Positions 10,343-23,284 are shown, counted from the stretch's first letter. The stretch is DNA of 64,000 nt from Candidatus Reidiella endopervernicosa (GCF_013343005.1 NZ_CP054491.1:1284501-1348500); one strand, 5' to 3'. The notes: generated from the sequence alone by a model not told the origin. Translations and numbers: made by a program.

Positions 10343-10510
10343 CGCTTGCTCCTCGTTGTTATAGCTCTTGTCTCTAGTGTCGCTCATGTTGCTTGATCTG
10401 CAAAGTGATCGTTGTTAGGTATGGGGCGGATTTGATGTGAGTTGAGTGTTGGAGGTGCTTGAGTGGCGAAAGAGTGTAGGGATGGATTTTTATTGAAATG
10501 ACGAAGGGGG

Positions 10511-11514
10511 TTATAAAAAGCTGTTTAATAATTCCCGGTATTTTTCCATTGCGGACCGTACGGAGAATGACTCACGATTCGCTCTCGAGAAGCGGTGCAC
10601 ATGTCGCGATATAGCTGATGATCCTGTCGTAAGGTTTTACACGCCTCTACAAATTCATCAATGGCATCAGGGGTGCACAAAAGCCTGTTTTATGATTAAT
10701 AACAATTTCCGGAGTGACGAGATATTGCTGGTTATTACGGGTTTTCCACACGACATCGCCTCCGCAGGTGCGTAGCCGAATCCCTCTAATCTGGATGGGA
10801 ACAGTAGTGCGTCACACTTTGATACGCAGCGAGAAGCTCGTCGCTGCTGAGGCGGCCCAGTGCCTTGATGTTGGATGCTGGGTGCGGGTTGTTGGGTAGT
10901 GTTGTGCCGGTGTGACTCAAACGAAAGTTGCTGCCCAGTTGTTCCATTATTGGAGACAGCAGATCAGCGCCCTTTCTGGTTGATAGGTTACCGACAAAGA
11001 GGAGTTCAAACGGTTCTGAGGTCGATACGCGCTCCCTATCTGGTGTCGGAGTAAAATGCTCGGTGTTAACCCAGTTATGAATCGTGTGAATGGGCAATGG
11101 TTTGTAACTTGCTGCTAGACTCTCTGCTGTGTAATTACTGACTGTGATGATTGCTGAGGCTCGAGAGAATGATCTATTGATATAGGGTTTGATTAACAGC
11201 CTGTGATAGAGACTCTGAGCAGTGGATTTGTATGCTTTCAGACAAGGGTCAAAGATGTTGTGGTGTTCGATAATGATAAGAGGGATATCTTGCTGATGAA
11301 ATGCAAACCCCGTCCATGAGTTAGCAATAATGATGTCGGTACCCGTTGGGGCTCTGGTTCTATTAGTAAAGGGCGCGATCTCAAGTGCATGGGGAAACCA
11401 CGTGGTAATCACCTTGTAACCACACCCTTCGAGAGCTTCGGCAAGGAGGCGCGTATAGATATCAGCGCCGCTATTGGCTGATATCGCAGGTAGCCATATC
11501 TGGGTCGGATTCAT
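10511..11514 (-). pseudogene. Glycosyltransferase family 4, C-terminal half broken by indels
   Basis: GT-B glycosyltransferase, probably for a surface glycan. The first 240 residues read cleanly on the minus strand from 11514 to 10786 ([50 protein letters not shown]). After that the frame is lost, but later fragments continue the family in other frames: [19 protein letters not shown] and, near the end, AMEKYRELLNSFL before a TAA at 10511-10513. At least two or three indels are needed. Base composition is more AT-rich than the flanking housekeeping genes, as is common for transferred polysaccharide genes. It may be decayed or may be poorly sequenced. Confidence 0.72.
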
Positions 11515-11710
11515 CGATCGTTTCTCATCTCATACCACCTATCGCTCCTGTCTTGATGGGAAAGCCAAGCGGATATAGGGATGGGTGACAGGTTCTGGTG
11601 CATAGTTATCATTATGTTTGTGTCTGTCAGCTACATCTGGTGACAGGCTGTCGGAATCATGCGGGAGACAATTTTCTTCCGGATCCTATCTCTGTTGTCC
11701 GTTGAGTTGA

Positions 11711-14134
<2,424 letters not shown>

Positions 14135-14144
14135 GGGGTATCGA

Positions 14145-14669
14145 GTGAAGCGTTATATCATCAAAGGGTTGGTGAGTTGGATGGCACTCGTCATCGTTGT
14201 CTCGATGGCCGGTTGCGGTTATCACCTACGTGGCTCGGTCGAACTGCCGACCGAAATGGCGCGTACCCATATTGATGGCAATGCGCTGCAGCGCAAGCTG
14301 ACACGAGAGTTGGCAGAGCGTCTTCGTAGCAATGGCGTAGAGGTGGTGAAGAGTAAACAGGCAGCCACCGCGCAGCTGCGTATCCTTAAAATGACCAGTG
14401 ATCGCCGCACACTCACCACGGGTGGCAAGGGCGATGTGCAGGAGTATGAGCTCTACACCGAGGTGGTGTTCGATCTGCGCGACAGCCAGGGTGTGATCCT
14501 GCTGGAACCGCAGCATGTGTCGGTAACCCGTTATCTGTTTTTTGATCCACTCAAGGTGCGTGCCAAGGCGGGTGAGATGGCCGAGATGCGCAAGAAGATG
14601 AATAGCGCCATTGTCAGGCAGATGTTGCTGCGTCTACGCCACGCGGCTCCAGCCAAAGAGGCACAATGA
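14145..14669 (+). CDS. lptE: LPS-assembly lipoprotein LptE
   Basis: LptE is the outer-membrane lipoprotein plug of the LptD LPS translocon. The GTG at 14145 gives a 174-residue product with an N-terminal hydrophobic signal and a lipobox ending VSMAGC, followed by GYHLRG, the usual start of mature LptE. The gene lies between leuS and holA as in E. coli (leuS-lptE-holA). Its stop overlaps the holA start. Confidence 0.92.
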   Translation: MKRYIIKGLVSWMALVIVVSMAGCGYHLRGSVELPTEMARTHIDGNALQRKLTRELAERLRSNGVEVVKSKQAATAQLRILKMTSDRRTLTTGGKGDVQEYELYTEVVFDLRDSQGVILLEPQHVSVTRYLFFDPLKVRAKAGEMAEMRKKMNSAIVRQMLLRLRHAAPAKEAQ

Positions 14670-15703
14670 AACTTCGCTTTGATCAGCTACAGGCCAATCT
14701 CTCAAAGGGACTGGCACCGATCTATCTGATCAGTGGTGACGAGCCGCTACAGATTCAGGAGGCGGCTGATACGATTCGACAGGCAGTGCGAGAGGCGGGT
14801 TACAGCGAACGCGAGGTGATGCACGTTGAGAAGGGCTTCGACTGGAATAGTCTCGCGGCTGCCTCCAGTGCCATGTCGCTGTTTGCTGAGCAACGTCTGC
14901 TCGATCTGCGTATGCCGAGTGGTAAGCCGGGTAAGCCGGGTAAGCCGGGTGGTGCGGCTCTGACTGAGTATGCGGCACGACCCGCTGAAGATACGATTCT
15001 GTTAATCACCTCTGGCAAACTCGACAAGTCGGCGCAGAACAGCAAATGGTTTAAATCGCTCGACAGGGTAGGCGTTACCCTGCAGGTCTGGCCGATCGAT
15101 ATTCAGCAGCTCCCCAACTGGATTGCACGGCGCATGAAGCAGAAGGGGATGAGCCCGACGCGCGAGGTCTGCTCGCTGATCGCCGAACGGGTTGAGGGCA
15201 ATCTTCTTGCGGCTGATCAGGAGGTAGAGAAGCTGTTCCTACTGCATGGTGCGGGTGAGATCGATCTGGCCACAGTTTCAGCAGCGGTTGCCGATAGTGC
15301 CCGCTTCGATGTCTATAGTCTGGCTGACTCGGCGCTGCTTGGAAACACGGCGCGCGCAGTACGTATTCTTGATGGTCTGCGTGCCGAGGGTGTCGAGCCG
15401 ATTCTTATCCTCTGGGCGCTAACGCGCGAGATTCGCCAGCTGGCGAAGATGGCGCATGAGCTGGCGCGGGGTGGTTCACTCAATTCACTCTTCTCCAGCT
15501 ACCGTATCTGGCAGTCACGCCAGCCGCTGCTGCGCAGTGCGCTTAAGCGTCACAAGGTGGCCGACTGGGACGCGATGCTCTCCGCCTGTGCCCATCTAGA
15601 CCGGGTGCTAAAGGGGGCGGCGCAGGGCAGTCGCTGGGATGAACTGCTACAATTGACCCTTCGCCTGACCGGAACCGATCCGATGGCTCGGGCAACGGCC
15701 TGA
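14666..15703 (+). CDS. holA: DNA polymerase III subunit delta
   Basis: The delta subunit opens the beta sliding clamp in the clamp-loader complex. The 345-residue product matches the family from [33 protein letters not shown] onward, with the clamp-loader ATPase-like fold and the C-terminal helical domain ([16 protein letters not shown]). It overlaps lptE by four bases. At 14921-14947 there are three tandem 9-bp repeats encoding GKP units, an unusual small insertion in an otherwise normal protein. Confidence 0.94.
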   Translation: MKLRFDQLQANLSKGLAPIYLISGDEPLQIQEAADTIRQAVREAGYSEREVMHVEKGFDWNSLAAASSAMSLFAEQRLLDLRMPSGKPGKPGKPGGAALTEYAARPAEDTILLITSGKLDKSAQNSKWFKSLDRVGVTLQVWPIDIQQLPNWIARRMKQKGMSPTREVCSLIAERVEGNLLAADQEVEKLFLLHGAGEIDLATVSAAVADSARFDVYSLADSALLGNTARAVRILDGLRAEGVEPILILWALTREIRQLAKMAHELARGGSLNSLFSSYRIWQSRQPLLRSALKRHKVADWDAMLSACAHLDRVLKGAAQGSRWDELLQLTLRLTGTDPMARATA

Positions 15704-15729
15704 ACGGCACCGATTACGAGAGAAGTTCG

Positions 15730-16986
15730 ATGGATATCAAACAGTACATGAGAGAGACGGGTGAGCGGGCGCGTGCCGCCTCGCGCAGCATGGCCCGTGC
15801 CGATTCCAATGCCAAAAATGCCGCGCTGTATGCGATCGCCGAGGCGCTGATCGCTGACAAGGTAGCCTTGATCGAGGAGAACGCCAGGGACCTCTCAGCT
15901 GGCCGCGAGCGGGGACTCGACGATGCGTTGCTCGATCGCCTTGCGCTCAATGATGAGCGTATCGATGGCATGGCCGAAGGTCTGCGACAGATCGCGGCAC
16001 TGCCCGATCCGGTCGGCGAGATCACCGATCTCAACTACCGCCCCTCCGGTATCCAGGTCGGTAAGATGCGTGTACCGCTGGGTGTAATCGGCATCATCTA
16101 CGAATCACGCCCCAACGTGACCGCCGACGCGGCGGCGCTCTGTCTCAAATCGGGTAACGCCACTATTCTGCGTGGCGGCTCCGAGGCGGCCCACTCCAAT
16201 CAGGCGATTGCAAAATGCATCCATCAAGGGCTTGAGGTCGCTGGCCTGCCTGCCGATGCGGTGCAGGTGATCGAGACGACTGATCGTGCTGCGGTGGGTG
16301 AACTGATCACCATGCCGGCGTATGTCGATGTGATCGTACCGCGTGGTGGCAAGGGGTTGATCGAACGCATCATGGGTGAGGCGCGCGTGCCGGTGATCAA
16401 ACATCTGCACGGCGTCTGCCACGTCTATATCGATGACGACGCTGATCTGGAGAAAGCGATTCAGGTCGCCTACAACGCCAAGACTCACCGTTACGGCGTC
16501 TGTAACGCAATGGAGACGTTGTTGATCTCTGAGAGCATTGTGGAAGAGGTGCTACCCGAGTTGGCGGCAATGTATATCGAAAAGGGGGTTGAGCTGCGTG
16601 GCTGTGAGACCACCTGTCGCATGGTGCACGATGCCAGGCCAGCGACTGAGGAGGATTGGGATGAGGAGTACCTCGCGCCGATCCTCTCAATCCGCGTGGT
16701 CAAGGATATGGCCGAGGCGATCGAGCATATGCACGCCCACAGCTCAGGACATACCGAGTCGATCATTACTGAGAACATCACCCGTGCACGTCAGTTTATG
16801 ACTGAGGTCGATTCAAGCTCTGTCATGGTCAATGCCTCGACCCGCTTTGCAGACGGTTTTGAGTATGGCCTGGGTGCTGAGATCGGTATCAGTACTGACA
16901 AGATTCATGCGCGCGGTCCGGTCGGTCTTGAGGGACTCACTTCGCAGAAGTATGTCGTCTTCGGTGACGGTCATATTCGCAACTAA
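15730..16986 (+). CDS. proA: Gamma-glutamyl phosphate reductase
   Basis: ProA reduces gamma-glutamyl phosphate to glutamate-5-semialdehyde in proline synthesis. The 418-residue product has the aldehyde dehydrogenase-like fold: [27 protein letters not shown] near residue 120, the catalytic cysteine region [14 protein letters not shown] near residue 255, and the C-terminal [21 protein letters not shown]. It is inserted between holA and nadD in the otherwise enterobacterial-like order, and starts with an ATG after GAGAGAAG. Confidence 0.97.
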   Translation: MDIKQYMRETGERARAASRSMARADSNAKNAALYAIAEALIADKVALIEENARDLSAGRERGLDDALLDRLALNDERIDGMAEGLRQIAALPDPVGEITDLNYRPSGIQVGKMRVPLGVIGIIYESRPNVTADAAALCLKSGNATILRGGSEAAHSNQAIAKCIHQGLEVAGLPADAVQVIETTDRAAVGELITMPAYVDVIVPRGGKGLIERIMGEARVPVIKHLHGVCHVYIDDDADLEKAIQVAYNAKTHRYGVCNAMETLLISESIVEEVLPELAAMYIEKGVELRGCETTCRMVHDARPATEEDWDEEYLAPILSIRVVKDMAEAIEHMHAHSSGHTESIITENITRARQFMTEVDSSSVMVNASTRFADGFEYGLGAEIGISTDKIHARGPVGLEGLTSQKYVVFGDGHIRN

Positions 16987-17005
16987 CAGCGGTCGATCAG
17001 CCTAG

Positions 17006-17644
17006 ATGAAGGCGATCGGCATCTTTGGTGGCACCTTCGACCCGGTCCATATCGGACATTTGCGCCCAGCGCTGGAGTTGAAAACGTCACTTGGTCTGGC
17101 TGAGGTGCGAATGGTGCCGTGCCGGATACCACCGCATCGCAATAGTCCTGTCGTCAAAGCTGAGCAGCGTGTGTTGATGTTGCAGGCGGCGCTTGAGGGA
17201 GTTGGAGAGTTGAGTCTTGATCTGCGCGAGATGGAGCGCGAAGGTCCCTCCTACATGGCCGATACGCTTACATCGCTGCGTTGTGAAATGCCGGAGCAGC
17301 CGCTCTGTCTGATTATCGGTATGGATGCGCTGTTGGGGCTGCCGAGTTGGCACCGTTGGACGGAGCTGATTGAACTGGCCCATCTGGTGGTAATGGCTCG
17401 ACCCGGTTATGAGCTACCCAATGAGGGTGTTGTCGCTGAGCTGGTAGCAGCGCATCGACTCTCTAGTGCGGATGAGCTGCACGGTCGTCCCGCTGGCGGT
17501 ATCTGGTTTAGTGAAGTGAGCCAGCTCGATGTGTCGGCAACAGCGCTACGAGCGTTGATAGCGAAGGGGCGCACAATTCGTTACCTGACCCCCGATGCAG
17601 TGTGTGAGGTGATTGAGCGTGAAGGGCTCTATCAAATTAATTAA
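17006..17644 (+). CDS. nadD: Nicotinate-nucleotide adenylyltransferase
   Basis: NadD converts nicotinate mononucleotide to deamido-NAD. The 212-residue product shows the nucleotidyltransferase signature GIFGGTFDPVHIGHL at the N-terminus, MVPCRIPPHR, the middle IIGMDALLGLPSWHRW, and the C-terminal VSATALRALI (the ISSTxIR equivalent). It lies 19 bp after proA and upstream of rsfS. Confidence 0.96.
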   Translation: MKAIGIFGGTFDPVHIGHLRPALELKTSLGLAEVRMVPCRIPPHRNSPVVKAEQRVLMLQAALEGVGELSLDLREMEREGPSYMADTLTSLRCEMPEQPLCLIIGMDALLGLPSWHRWTELIELAHLVVMARPGYELPNEGVVAELVAAHRLSSADELHGRPAGGIWFSEVSQLDVSATALRALIAKGRTIRYLTPDAVCEVIEREGLYQIN

Positions 17645-17665
17645 ATGAACTGTCTGGAAAATTAG

Positions 17666-18034
17666 ATGCAAGCTGAAGAGTTAAAGAGTCTCGCCGTTGA
17701 GGCGCTGGAAGACCTTAAGGGTATAGAAATCGAAGTATTGGATGTGCGGGGAAAAACCAGCATCGCTGATTTCATGGTTGTCGCCACCGGTACCTCCAGT
17801 CGTCACGTTAAATCACTGGCTGACAATGTGGCGCTGAAGGCGAAACAGGGTGGCGTTCCTCCACTGGGCGTCGAAGGTGAGCAGGGGAGTGACTGGGTAT
17901 TGATCGATCTGGTCGATGTGCTGGTCCACGTGATGCTGCGTGAAGCACGCGACTTCTACAATATTGAGAAGTTGTGGAGTGTCGATGCTGAGAAGATCCT
18001 CGCCCAGCGCGAAGCGGCCGACGAAGAGGAGTAG
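17666..18034 (+). CDS. rsfS: Ribosomal silencing factor RsfS
   Basis: RsfS binds ribosomal protein L14 on the 50S subunit and blocks subunit joining when nutrients are scarce. The 122-residue product contains the family core DFMVVATGTSSRHVKSLADNV and the WVLIDLVDVLVHVM segment, with a normal length. The nadD-rsfS-rlmH order is widely conserved. Confidence 0.96.
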   Translation: MQAEELKSLAVEALEDLKGIEIEVLDVRGKTSIADFMVVATGTSSRHVKSLADNVALKAKQGGVPPLGVEGEQGSDWVLIDLVDVLVHVMLREARDFYNIEKLWSVDAEKILAQREAADEEE

Positions 18035-18040
18035 CCGACC

Positions 18041-18508
18041 GTGCAGATCCACCTGATCGCGGTCGGTAACAAGATACCGGGCTGGGTGGTGAACGGCTAC
18101 GAGGAGTACGCCAAGCGCCTGCCGCGTGAGTGCTCCCTGAAACTGGTCGAGATCAATCCAGGTCATCGTGGCAAGAATGCCAATCTGGAAAAGGCGATGG
18201 TCGATGAAGAGCATCGAATCTTCGATGCGATTCCTAAAAATGCCCGTGTCGTTGCCCTAGAAGTCAAAGGCAAACCCTGGTCTACCCAGCAGCTCTCACA
18301 GCGACTCGAGAGCTGGCTCGGTGGCGGTCAGGATATCGCGCTGTTGGTCGGCGGTCCTGAGGGGCTCTCTGAAAACTGTCGTAAACGAGCAGATGAACTC
18401 TGGTCGCTCTCTCCCTTAACCCTTCCCCATCCACTAGTTCGCGTTCTTCTCTCCGAACAGCTCTATCGCGCCTGGAGTATTCTGCAGGGGCACCCATATC
18501 ATCGTTGA
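18041..18508 (+). CDS. rlmH: 23S rRNA pseudouridine(1915)-N3-methyltransferase
   Basis: RlmH is a SPOUT methyltransferase that modifies pseudouridine 1915 in helix 69. The 155-residue product has the SAM-binding trefoil motif LLVGGPEGLSE and the C-terminal VLLSEQLYRAWSILQGHPYHR-type ending, both diagnostic. Start is a GTG six bases after the rsfS stop. It closes the housekeeping cluster; about 155 bp with no recognisable gene follow. Confidence 0.96.
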   Translation: MQIHLIAVGNKIPGWVVNGYEEYAKRLPRECSLKLVEINPGHRGKNANLEKAMVDEEHRIFDAIPKNARVVALEVKGKPWSTQQLSQRLESWLGGGQDIALLVGGPEGLSENCRKRADELWSLSPLTLPHPLVRVLLSEQLYRAWSILQGHPYHR

Positions 18509-18663
18509 GGTGTGGCGCAATCCTCTCTCAAGACAGTAGGGTGTTGCGATAGATGATGTGTGGAGTTGTTGTGGCAGCGTTGCGAAGGAAAGTAAGTTTG
18601 TACGCTACTACAGTGCGTGGAAATCGGGTCTGTTTTAGAAGTTGATGTCTCTCTGGAAGTTTA

Positions 18664-21084
18664 ATGATGAAAGAAGAGTTTGAGTTGAGTGCTGGTGCAG
18701 AGGTGCTGGTTGTAATACCGGTAAGTGACTCTGTCCCCAGGTTGTTGACGACAACGCTCGGTTCCCTGACGGGGCAGAGTCTCGATGCTGGCGACTATCA
18801 GATCTTAATTGTCGAAAACGGTCCTCAGAGCAGTGAGATGCAGGGCCTGTTGTCGTCGATATCGGATGATGAAAACTATAAGGGATACGCTATTGATCAG
18901 CTTTCGCTTCATGAGCCCCTAGGCGCCCTACAGGCTAAGAGGATCGGGGCAGAGTCTCGTGTTTCAAAATTACTGCTCTTTCTCGATCCGGGAGACCAGA
19001 TTGAGAGTACCTATCTGGAGAAGTCGGTTCTGGCGCTCAATAACTGTGAGGGTGCCGGGTGGGTAGCACCGGTAAAGCAGGAGCTGCTACCGCTGATGAG
19101 ACTGGTTCAGCCGAAGTCGTTCAGTAGCTTCCGGGCTCTCAGCAAGCCGGTTCTCTCACCTGGACACCTATACCGTAGCCAGCAATGGCTAAAAGCCAGT
19201 CGTAAGATACCCTCCGCAGTCGGTGGTGTTGAGGTCTTTGATGAGTGGTATGTCCAGATTCGCCTGATGGCAAAAGGGTTGTGGGGTTTTGCCCTTAGGG
19301 ATGTGGTCTATATCGGTGAGCGGGATACAAAAATACTCTCAATGCTTGATACCAAGAGATATATGGCAAGCATCTATCTGACCATAAGAAAGAATATGGG
19401 TCTGTTGCTGTTGGTGTCCCGGGCAAGGTCTGCGTTCAAAAGAGAGTGGCGAAAAGGGTGGGGTTATAAGTCGAAGCTAAACCCAGGGTGGATTGTCGAT
19501 AAAATTCAGGCAGCGGCGATCAGGCGCTTTGGATTTGGTGATGTATCGGCATCTCTGGGTGGCAGGGGGGTGGTTCTGGCAATGCTGTTTCCGGAGAGGT
19601 TCATCACCCGGATGCTGACGACGCATACCAATATATCGCTTGCTGAAATTCACTGTGAATTTTATACCAAGCCAAATCTCGACTGGTCGCCGACCGTTGA
19701 TCGGCCTGCTGGGTCAAACTCAGTTCTCTTTGCACAGAGCAACTGGACGATAGGTGGAGCTGAACGGGTATTGCTCACCTGGATGAAAGCGGCCCGTCCC
19801 CACGTGGCGGGTAGGATTATCGACGTTTGTGGACGAGAGACCCGGCACGGCTCAGGTGATGGGCGTGAAGAGGGAAATGTCTACTACGAACAGGATGTCA
19901 GGGATGAGTTTGCCGGGTTGTGTGATGTTCAGTTCAGTCTCGAAGGGATGGGTGAGACTCCGTTGCAACGCATGAGGATCTGCTGGGATCTTATCTGCAG
20001 GGAGAGGCCGGCGCTGATTTTTATCTCAGGAAATGCCTATCTCTATGCGCTGTTACCGCTGATCAGAAAGTGGTTCCCAGAGATTGTGGTCGTCGATATC
20101 CTCCACAACGAGTGGTACAACCACAGGGACTGGTTCAACATTTCGTCGGAGTATTCTCGTTACATCGACCAGCGAGTGACGATCTCGGAGTATTGGCGTT
20201 CCGTTTTGGTAGACAAGTATGGTGAGAGCAGGGATCGTGCCTCGGTCTTTCTCAATTCCATCGATCTACAGCGTTTCGATCCAGACCGCTATAGCGATAG
20301 CACTTTCCTCCTTGAAGACTCCGAATCCGACCGTAAGGTGATCGCGTTTATCGGACGTCTGCATGAGCAGAAGCGACCAGGTGTCTTTTTCGAATTGGCG
20401 AAGCAGTTTGCGACTGTTGAGGGATACCGTTTTGTGGTCGTTGGCGATGGGCCTGAAATGAGTGCTCTACAGGAGCGTTACAGTGCACTGTCGAATCTGA
20501 TCTGCTTAGGTCCCAGCGACGATATTCCCAGGATATTGGCGTCAGTTGATCTGGTTGTCTTCTCCTCTCAGTTTGAGGGCTACCCACTCACCTCGCTCGA
20601 AGCCTCTGCGATGAAGGTGCCGTTTATCGCACCCGATATTGTCGGTTTCAGAGAGCAGGTTGAAGATGGCGATGGAGGGTTGCTCTATCGTGCGAGCGCA
20701 GACGACTCTCGCGATGCAGAGCATATCAAACAGCTCATAGAGCAGAGATGGGATGAGCTGATGGCTATGGGTGAGCGAGGGCGTGCCTATGTGGAGGCAA
20801 GCCATTCATCCAGTCTGCTCGAGCCGAAGTATGGTGAGTTTCTTGCGGAGCTGATGCGTGAGACTGGCTCTGAGCGGCAGAGATTGCCGAATGCCGATGG
20901 TAGAAAAGGCTGTTTTACATATTGGTATGCCGAAGACGGGCTCTACATCGATCCAATATTTCATGGACGTGAATCGATCACGTCTGATGCGCCAGGGGAT
21001 TCTCTATCCCAGCCACCACATGTTCGGGCATGCCCACCACCCCTTTGCGTGGGTTTGTATGAAAGATGGCACCAAGCTGAGTAG
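18664..21084 (+). CDS. Two-domain glycosyltransferase (GT2 + GT4), 3' end runs into next gene
   Basis: Probably a cytoplasmic polymerising or chain-extending glycosyltransferase. Residues about 10-240 form a GT2-like domain (VLVVIPVSDSVPRLL, IVENG, LLFLDPGD), and residues about 350-735 form a GT-B/GT4 domain (NWTIGGAERVLL, VIAFIGRLHEQKRPGVF, FSSQFEGYPLTSLEASAMKVP). The last ~65 residues are not family-like and overlap the sulfotransferase gene by nearly 200 bp in another frame, so the original stop was probably lost to an indel near 20860-20890. Two ATGs stand together at the start, with GGAAG upstream. This is the first gene of the accessory polysaccharide region. Confidence 0.8.
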   Translation: MMKEEFELSAGAEVLVVIPVSDSVPRLLTTTLGSLTGQSLDAGDYQILIVENGPQSSEMQGLLSSISDDENYKGYAIDQLSLHEPLGALQAKRIGAESRVSKLLLFLDPGDQIESTYLEKSVLALNNCEGAGWVAPVKQELLPLMRLVQPKSFSSFRALSKPVLSPGHLYRSQQWLKASRKIPSAVGGVEVFDEWYVQIRLMAKGLWGFALRDVVYIGERDTKILSMLDTKRYMASIYLTIRKNMGLLLLVSRARSAFKREWRKGWGYKSKLNPGWIVDKIQAAAIRRFGFGDVSASLGGRGVVLAMLFPERFITRMLTTHTNISLAEIHCEFYTKPNLDWSPTVDRPAGSNSVLFAQSNWTIGGAERVLLTWMKAARPHVAGRIIDVCGRETRHGSGDGREEGNVYYEQDVRDEFAGLCDVQFSLEGMGETPLQRMRICWDLICRERPALIFISGNAYLYALLPLIRKWFPEIVVVDILHNEWYNHRDWFNISSEYSRYIDQRVTISEYWRSVLVDKYGESRDRASVFLNSIDLQRFDPDRYSDSTFLLEDSESDRKVIAFIGRLHEQKRPGVFFELAKQFATVEGYRFVVVGDGPEMSALQERYSALSNLICLGPSDDIPRILASVDLVVFSSQFEGYPLTSLEASAMKVPFIAPDIVGFREQVEDGDGGLLYRASADDSRDAEHIKQLIEQRWDELMAMGERGRAYVEASHSSSLLEPKYGEFLAELMRETGSERQRLPNADGRKGCFTYWYAEDGLYIDPIFHGRESITSDAPGDSLSQPPHVRACPPPLCVGLYERWHQAE

Positions 21085-22177
21085 GCAGGCTACCGAGAAT
21101 ATTGAGAAGAATTATAAGTCATTGTCTGGACTTGAGTCTGATTTGAGAGTGCTGCTCGAAAAAGCACAGGCATCCAACAGCGACTCGCCGGGAGTCGCTA
21201 TTTTGCGAAGCTTGTTTTGGGCATCCAAGCCCAGCAAGCGGCAAAACTTAACGCGACCGTTTATGCCTACGGCGCCCCGACGTCCTGCGTACGTTGCGTA
21301 ATCACCTCTTCGCGGCTCTACACAACTCCCTCAGTGACTCTACGCCGACATAAAGCCGCTGCTGCATCTTCTTCGTCGTTCGCTCGCGCTCTCAACTACG
21401 AATATGCAGACGGCGTCGACTATCGCGGACTAACCGCCCTCACTTCGCTCTCCATGGCGGTCAGCGGTTGTCGTGAGCGGCGAGGCGTTTATCCGTAGCG
21501 ATCCGAATAAGGTTAAGGCCCTCTTCTCCGGATTTGATGTGACGGTGATAGTCTTTCTTCGCCGACAGGATCTCTACATGGAGTCGTCGTATAACCAGAA
21601 CAAGAAGATGAGACCGTCTCAGGTAGAGCTGGACGTGCTTCTATCTAGAACAAATTCGGTGCTCGACTACGCGACTCTTCTCGATGGCTGGTCTGCCTGT
21701 TTTGGCGAAGAGAATATTGTCGTGACCCCGTTCGAACGAAGTAGCTTTGGCGATGGTCTGGAGCGTTATCTCCTTAGTCTGTTGGGCGTGGAGTGGAGTC
21801 GGTCATATAAAACCGAGCTGAAGAATCCAGGGCTCAATCGTGATTGCCTCGCCTTTGTTTCTGAGCACTTTCTGCCGGAAGAGGTGGGGGCTCGGGAGAG
21901 AGGCAGGGTGATTGAGATGCTGGCCCAATACTCCAGCGAGCACTCAGATGGCAAGAGCCTGAAATATAATCTGCCGCCCTCCAAGCGTCTGGAAATCATC
22001 GAGAAGTACAGCGCTATCAACCGTGAGGTGGCACAGCGCTATCTTGGTAGAGAGGATGGACGTCTGTTTCTCGATCCACTGCCTTCGTTAGAAGATGAGT
22101 GGCAGCCCTATAGCGGACTCAGTGATGAGCGTCGGGACGAAATTATTCGCTATTTGGTGGGGCGGGTATCCGTGTGA
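20891..22177 (+). pseudogene. Sulfotransferase-like protein interrupted by element A
   Basis: PAPS-dependent sulfotransferase-like protein, likely acting on a glycan. The N-terminal part (to 21187) begins VEKAVLHIGMPKTGSTSIQYFM, which includes the PAPS phosphate-binding loop. The C-terminal part resumes at 21467 with VVVSGEAFIRSD, then FDVTVIVFLRRQDLYMES. A 279-bp element (21188-21466) sits between them and brings in-frame stops. Both junctions fall on codon boundaries of the same frame, and joining them gives about 335 residues, matching the neighbouring paralogue (349) with no gap. Whether the cell ever makes the full protein is unknown. Confidence 0.82.
21188..21466 (-). mobile_element. 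Dispersed ~280-bp element, copy A
   Basis: 279 bp inserted in a sulfotransferase gene. Read on the minus strand it starts CGCTGACCGCC and ends GACTCCCGG (one base differs from the usual GACTCCCCG). The distal hairpin has arms GCTTG and CAAGC where most copies have GTTTG and CAAAC, a paired change. No TSD is visible and no ORF with a start and family resemblance is present. Confidence 0.9.
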
Positions 22178-22217
22178 AAAGTCATTCCGAGAGCGCCTCG
22201 GCACCGCGGAGCGAGTA

Positions 22218-23267
22218 GTGAGCAATGGAAAGACGCTCTATCTACACATTGGGCTGCACAAAACAGGAACCTCCTATTTGCAGAGCTTCCTGGCGGCGAA
22301 TGCAGAACTGCTGCTGGATGCCGGTCTTCTGGTGCCGGGTTTCGATGGGTGTAGTGCACACCATCTGTTTGCCAGTGTCTGTTTCGACGGGAACGATGAG
22401 GCGAAGCGTTTTCCGTTGCAGTTGCGGGGGCAGTTCTCTGAACGCTCAGAGTGGCTCGCCGCGATGGAGGCAGAGCGGGACTCTCTGTTGGAGAGTGGTG
22501 CTGACAAGATTGTGATGAGCAGTGAACGGTTTTCGAACAATGACCCCGAACGGCTGAGTACCTTTTTCGCCGGTTTTGATGTCAAGATAGTTGTCTTTCT
22601 TAGGCGACAGGACCGTCTTCTCGAGGCGCGGGTCAATCAGTTGAAAAAGGTGGGAAGGCTTACGGACGAGAGGATGGCTCGGCTCTTTGAACGGGCTGAC
22701 CGGAACTACTATCGTATTCTGTCGAAATGGAGTCGTGTCTTCGGTAAGGATAATGTCATCGTCCAGCCCTATGAGAGATCGCTCTTCGGTGATGGACTCG
22801 AGAGTCGCTTTCTCGACTTGATCGGTGTCGAGTGGAGCGATGGATTCGAGCCTGTTGAGAGCATCAACAGAAGTTTGTCCAGGGATTGTCTCGCTTTTCT
22901 CGAGAAACACTCTCGGCAGGTCGTGCCGACACAGGCGCTGCGTCGAATCCTTGAGGAGTACACGGGGGCTCATCCGGACGAGGTGGCCATCAGAGACCAC
23001 TTTTCTCCCTCGGACCACCTTGCGATATTGAATGGTTGCCGTGAGAGCAATGCCATGGTTGCCAAAGAGTATCTTGGCCGTGATGATGGCGTGCTCTTCT
23101 CTGAGCTAGATCCGAATCCTGCTGCACCCTGGACCCAATACTCAGGCTTGAGTGGTGAGGCCGAGATGCGTCTGATCAGCTATATCCGAGAGGCCGGTTA
23201 TGAGTTGCCGGATGATCTTGGCGATGGCGGGGTGGAGGGTCGTCTGGTGGAATCATCCCATGGCTGA
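22218..23267 (+). CDS. Sulfotransferase-like protein (intact paralogue)
   Basis: Paralogue of the interrupted gene just upstream. From the GTG at 22218 (GGAG upstream) it makes 349 residues: LYLHIGLHKTGTSYLQSF is the PAPS 5'-phosphosulfate loop, and FDVKIVVFLRRQDRLLEARVNQLKK is the conserved middle. The C-terminus is also alike in both genes (the YSGL segment near the end). The pair probably arose by duplication. In this setting a glycan or LPS sugar is the likely acceptor; that is inference from the neighbours. Confidence 0.83.
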   Translation: MSNGKTLYLHIGLHKTGTSYLQSFLAANAELLLDAGLLVPGFDGCSAHHLFASVCFDGNDEAKRFPLQLRGQFSERSEWLAAMEAERDSLLESGADKIVMSSERFSNNDPERLSTFFAGFDVKIVVFLRRQDRLLEARVNQLKKVGRLTDERMARLFERADRNYYRILSKWSRVFGKDNVIVQPYERSLFGDGLESRFLDLIGVEWSDGFEPVESINRSLSRDCLAFLEKHSRQVVPTQALRRILEEYTGAHPDEVAIRDHFSPSDHLAILNGCRESNAMVAKEYLGRDDGVLFSELDPNPAAPWTQYSGLSGEAEMRLISYIREAGYELPDDLGDGGVEGRLVESSHG

Positions 23268-23284
23268 TTCGATCAAGGACGTAT

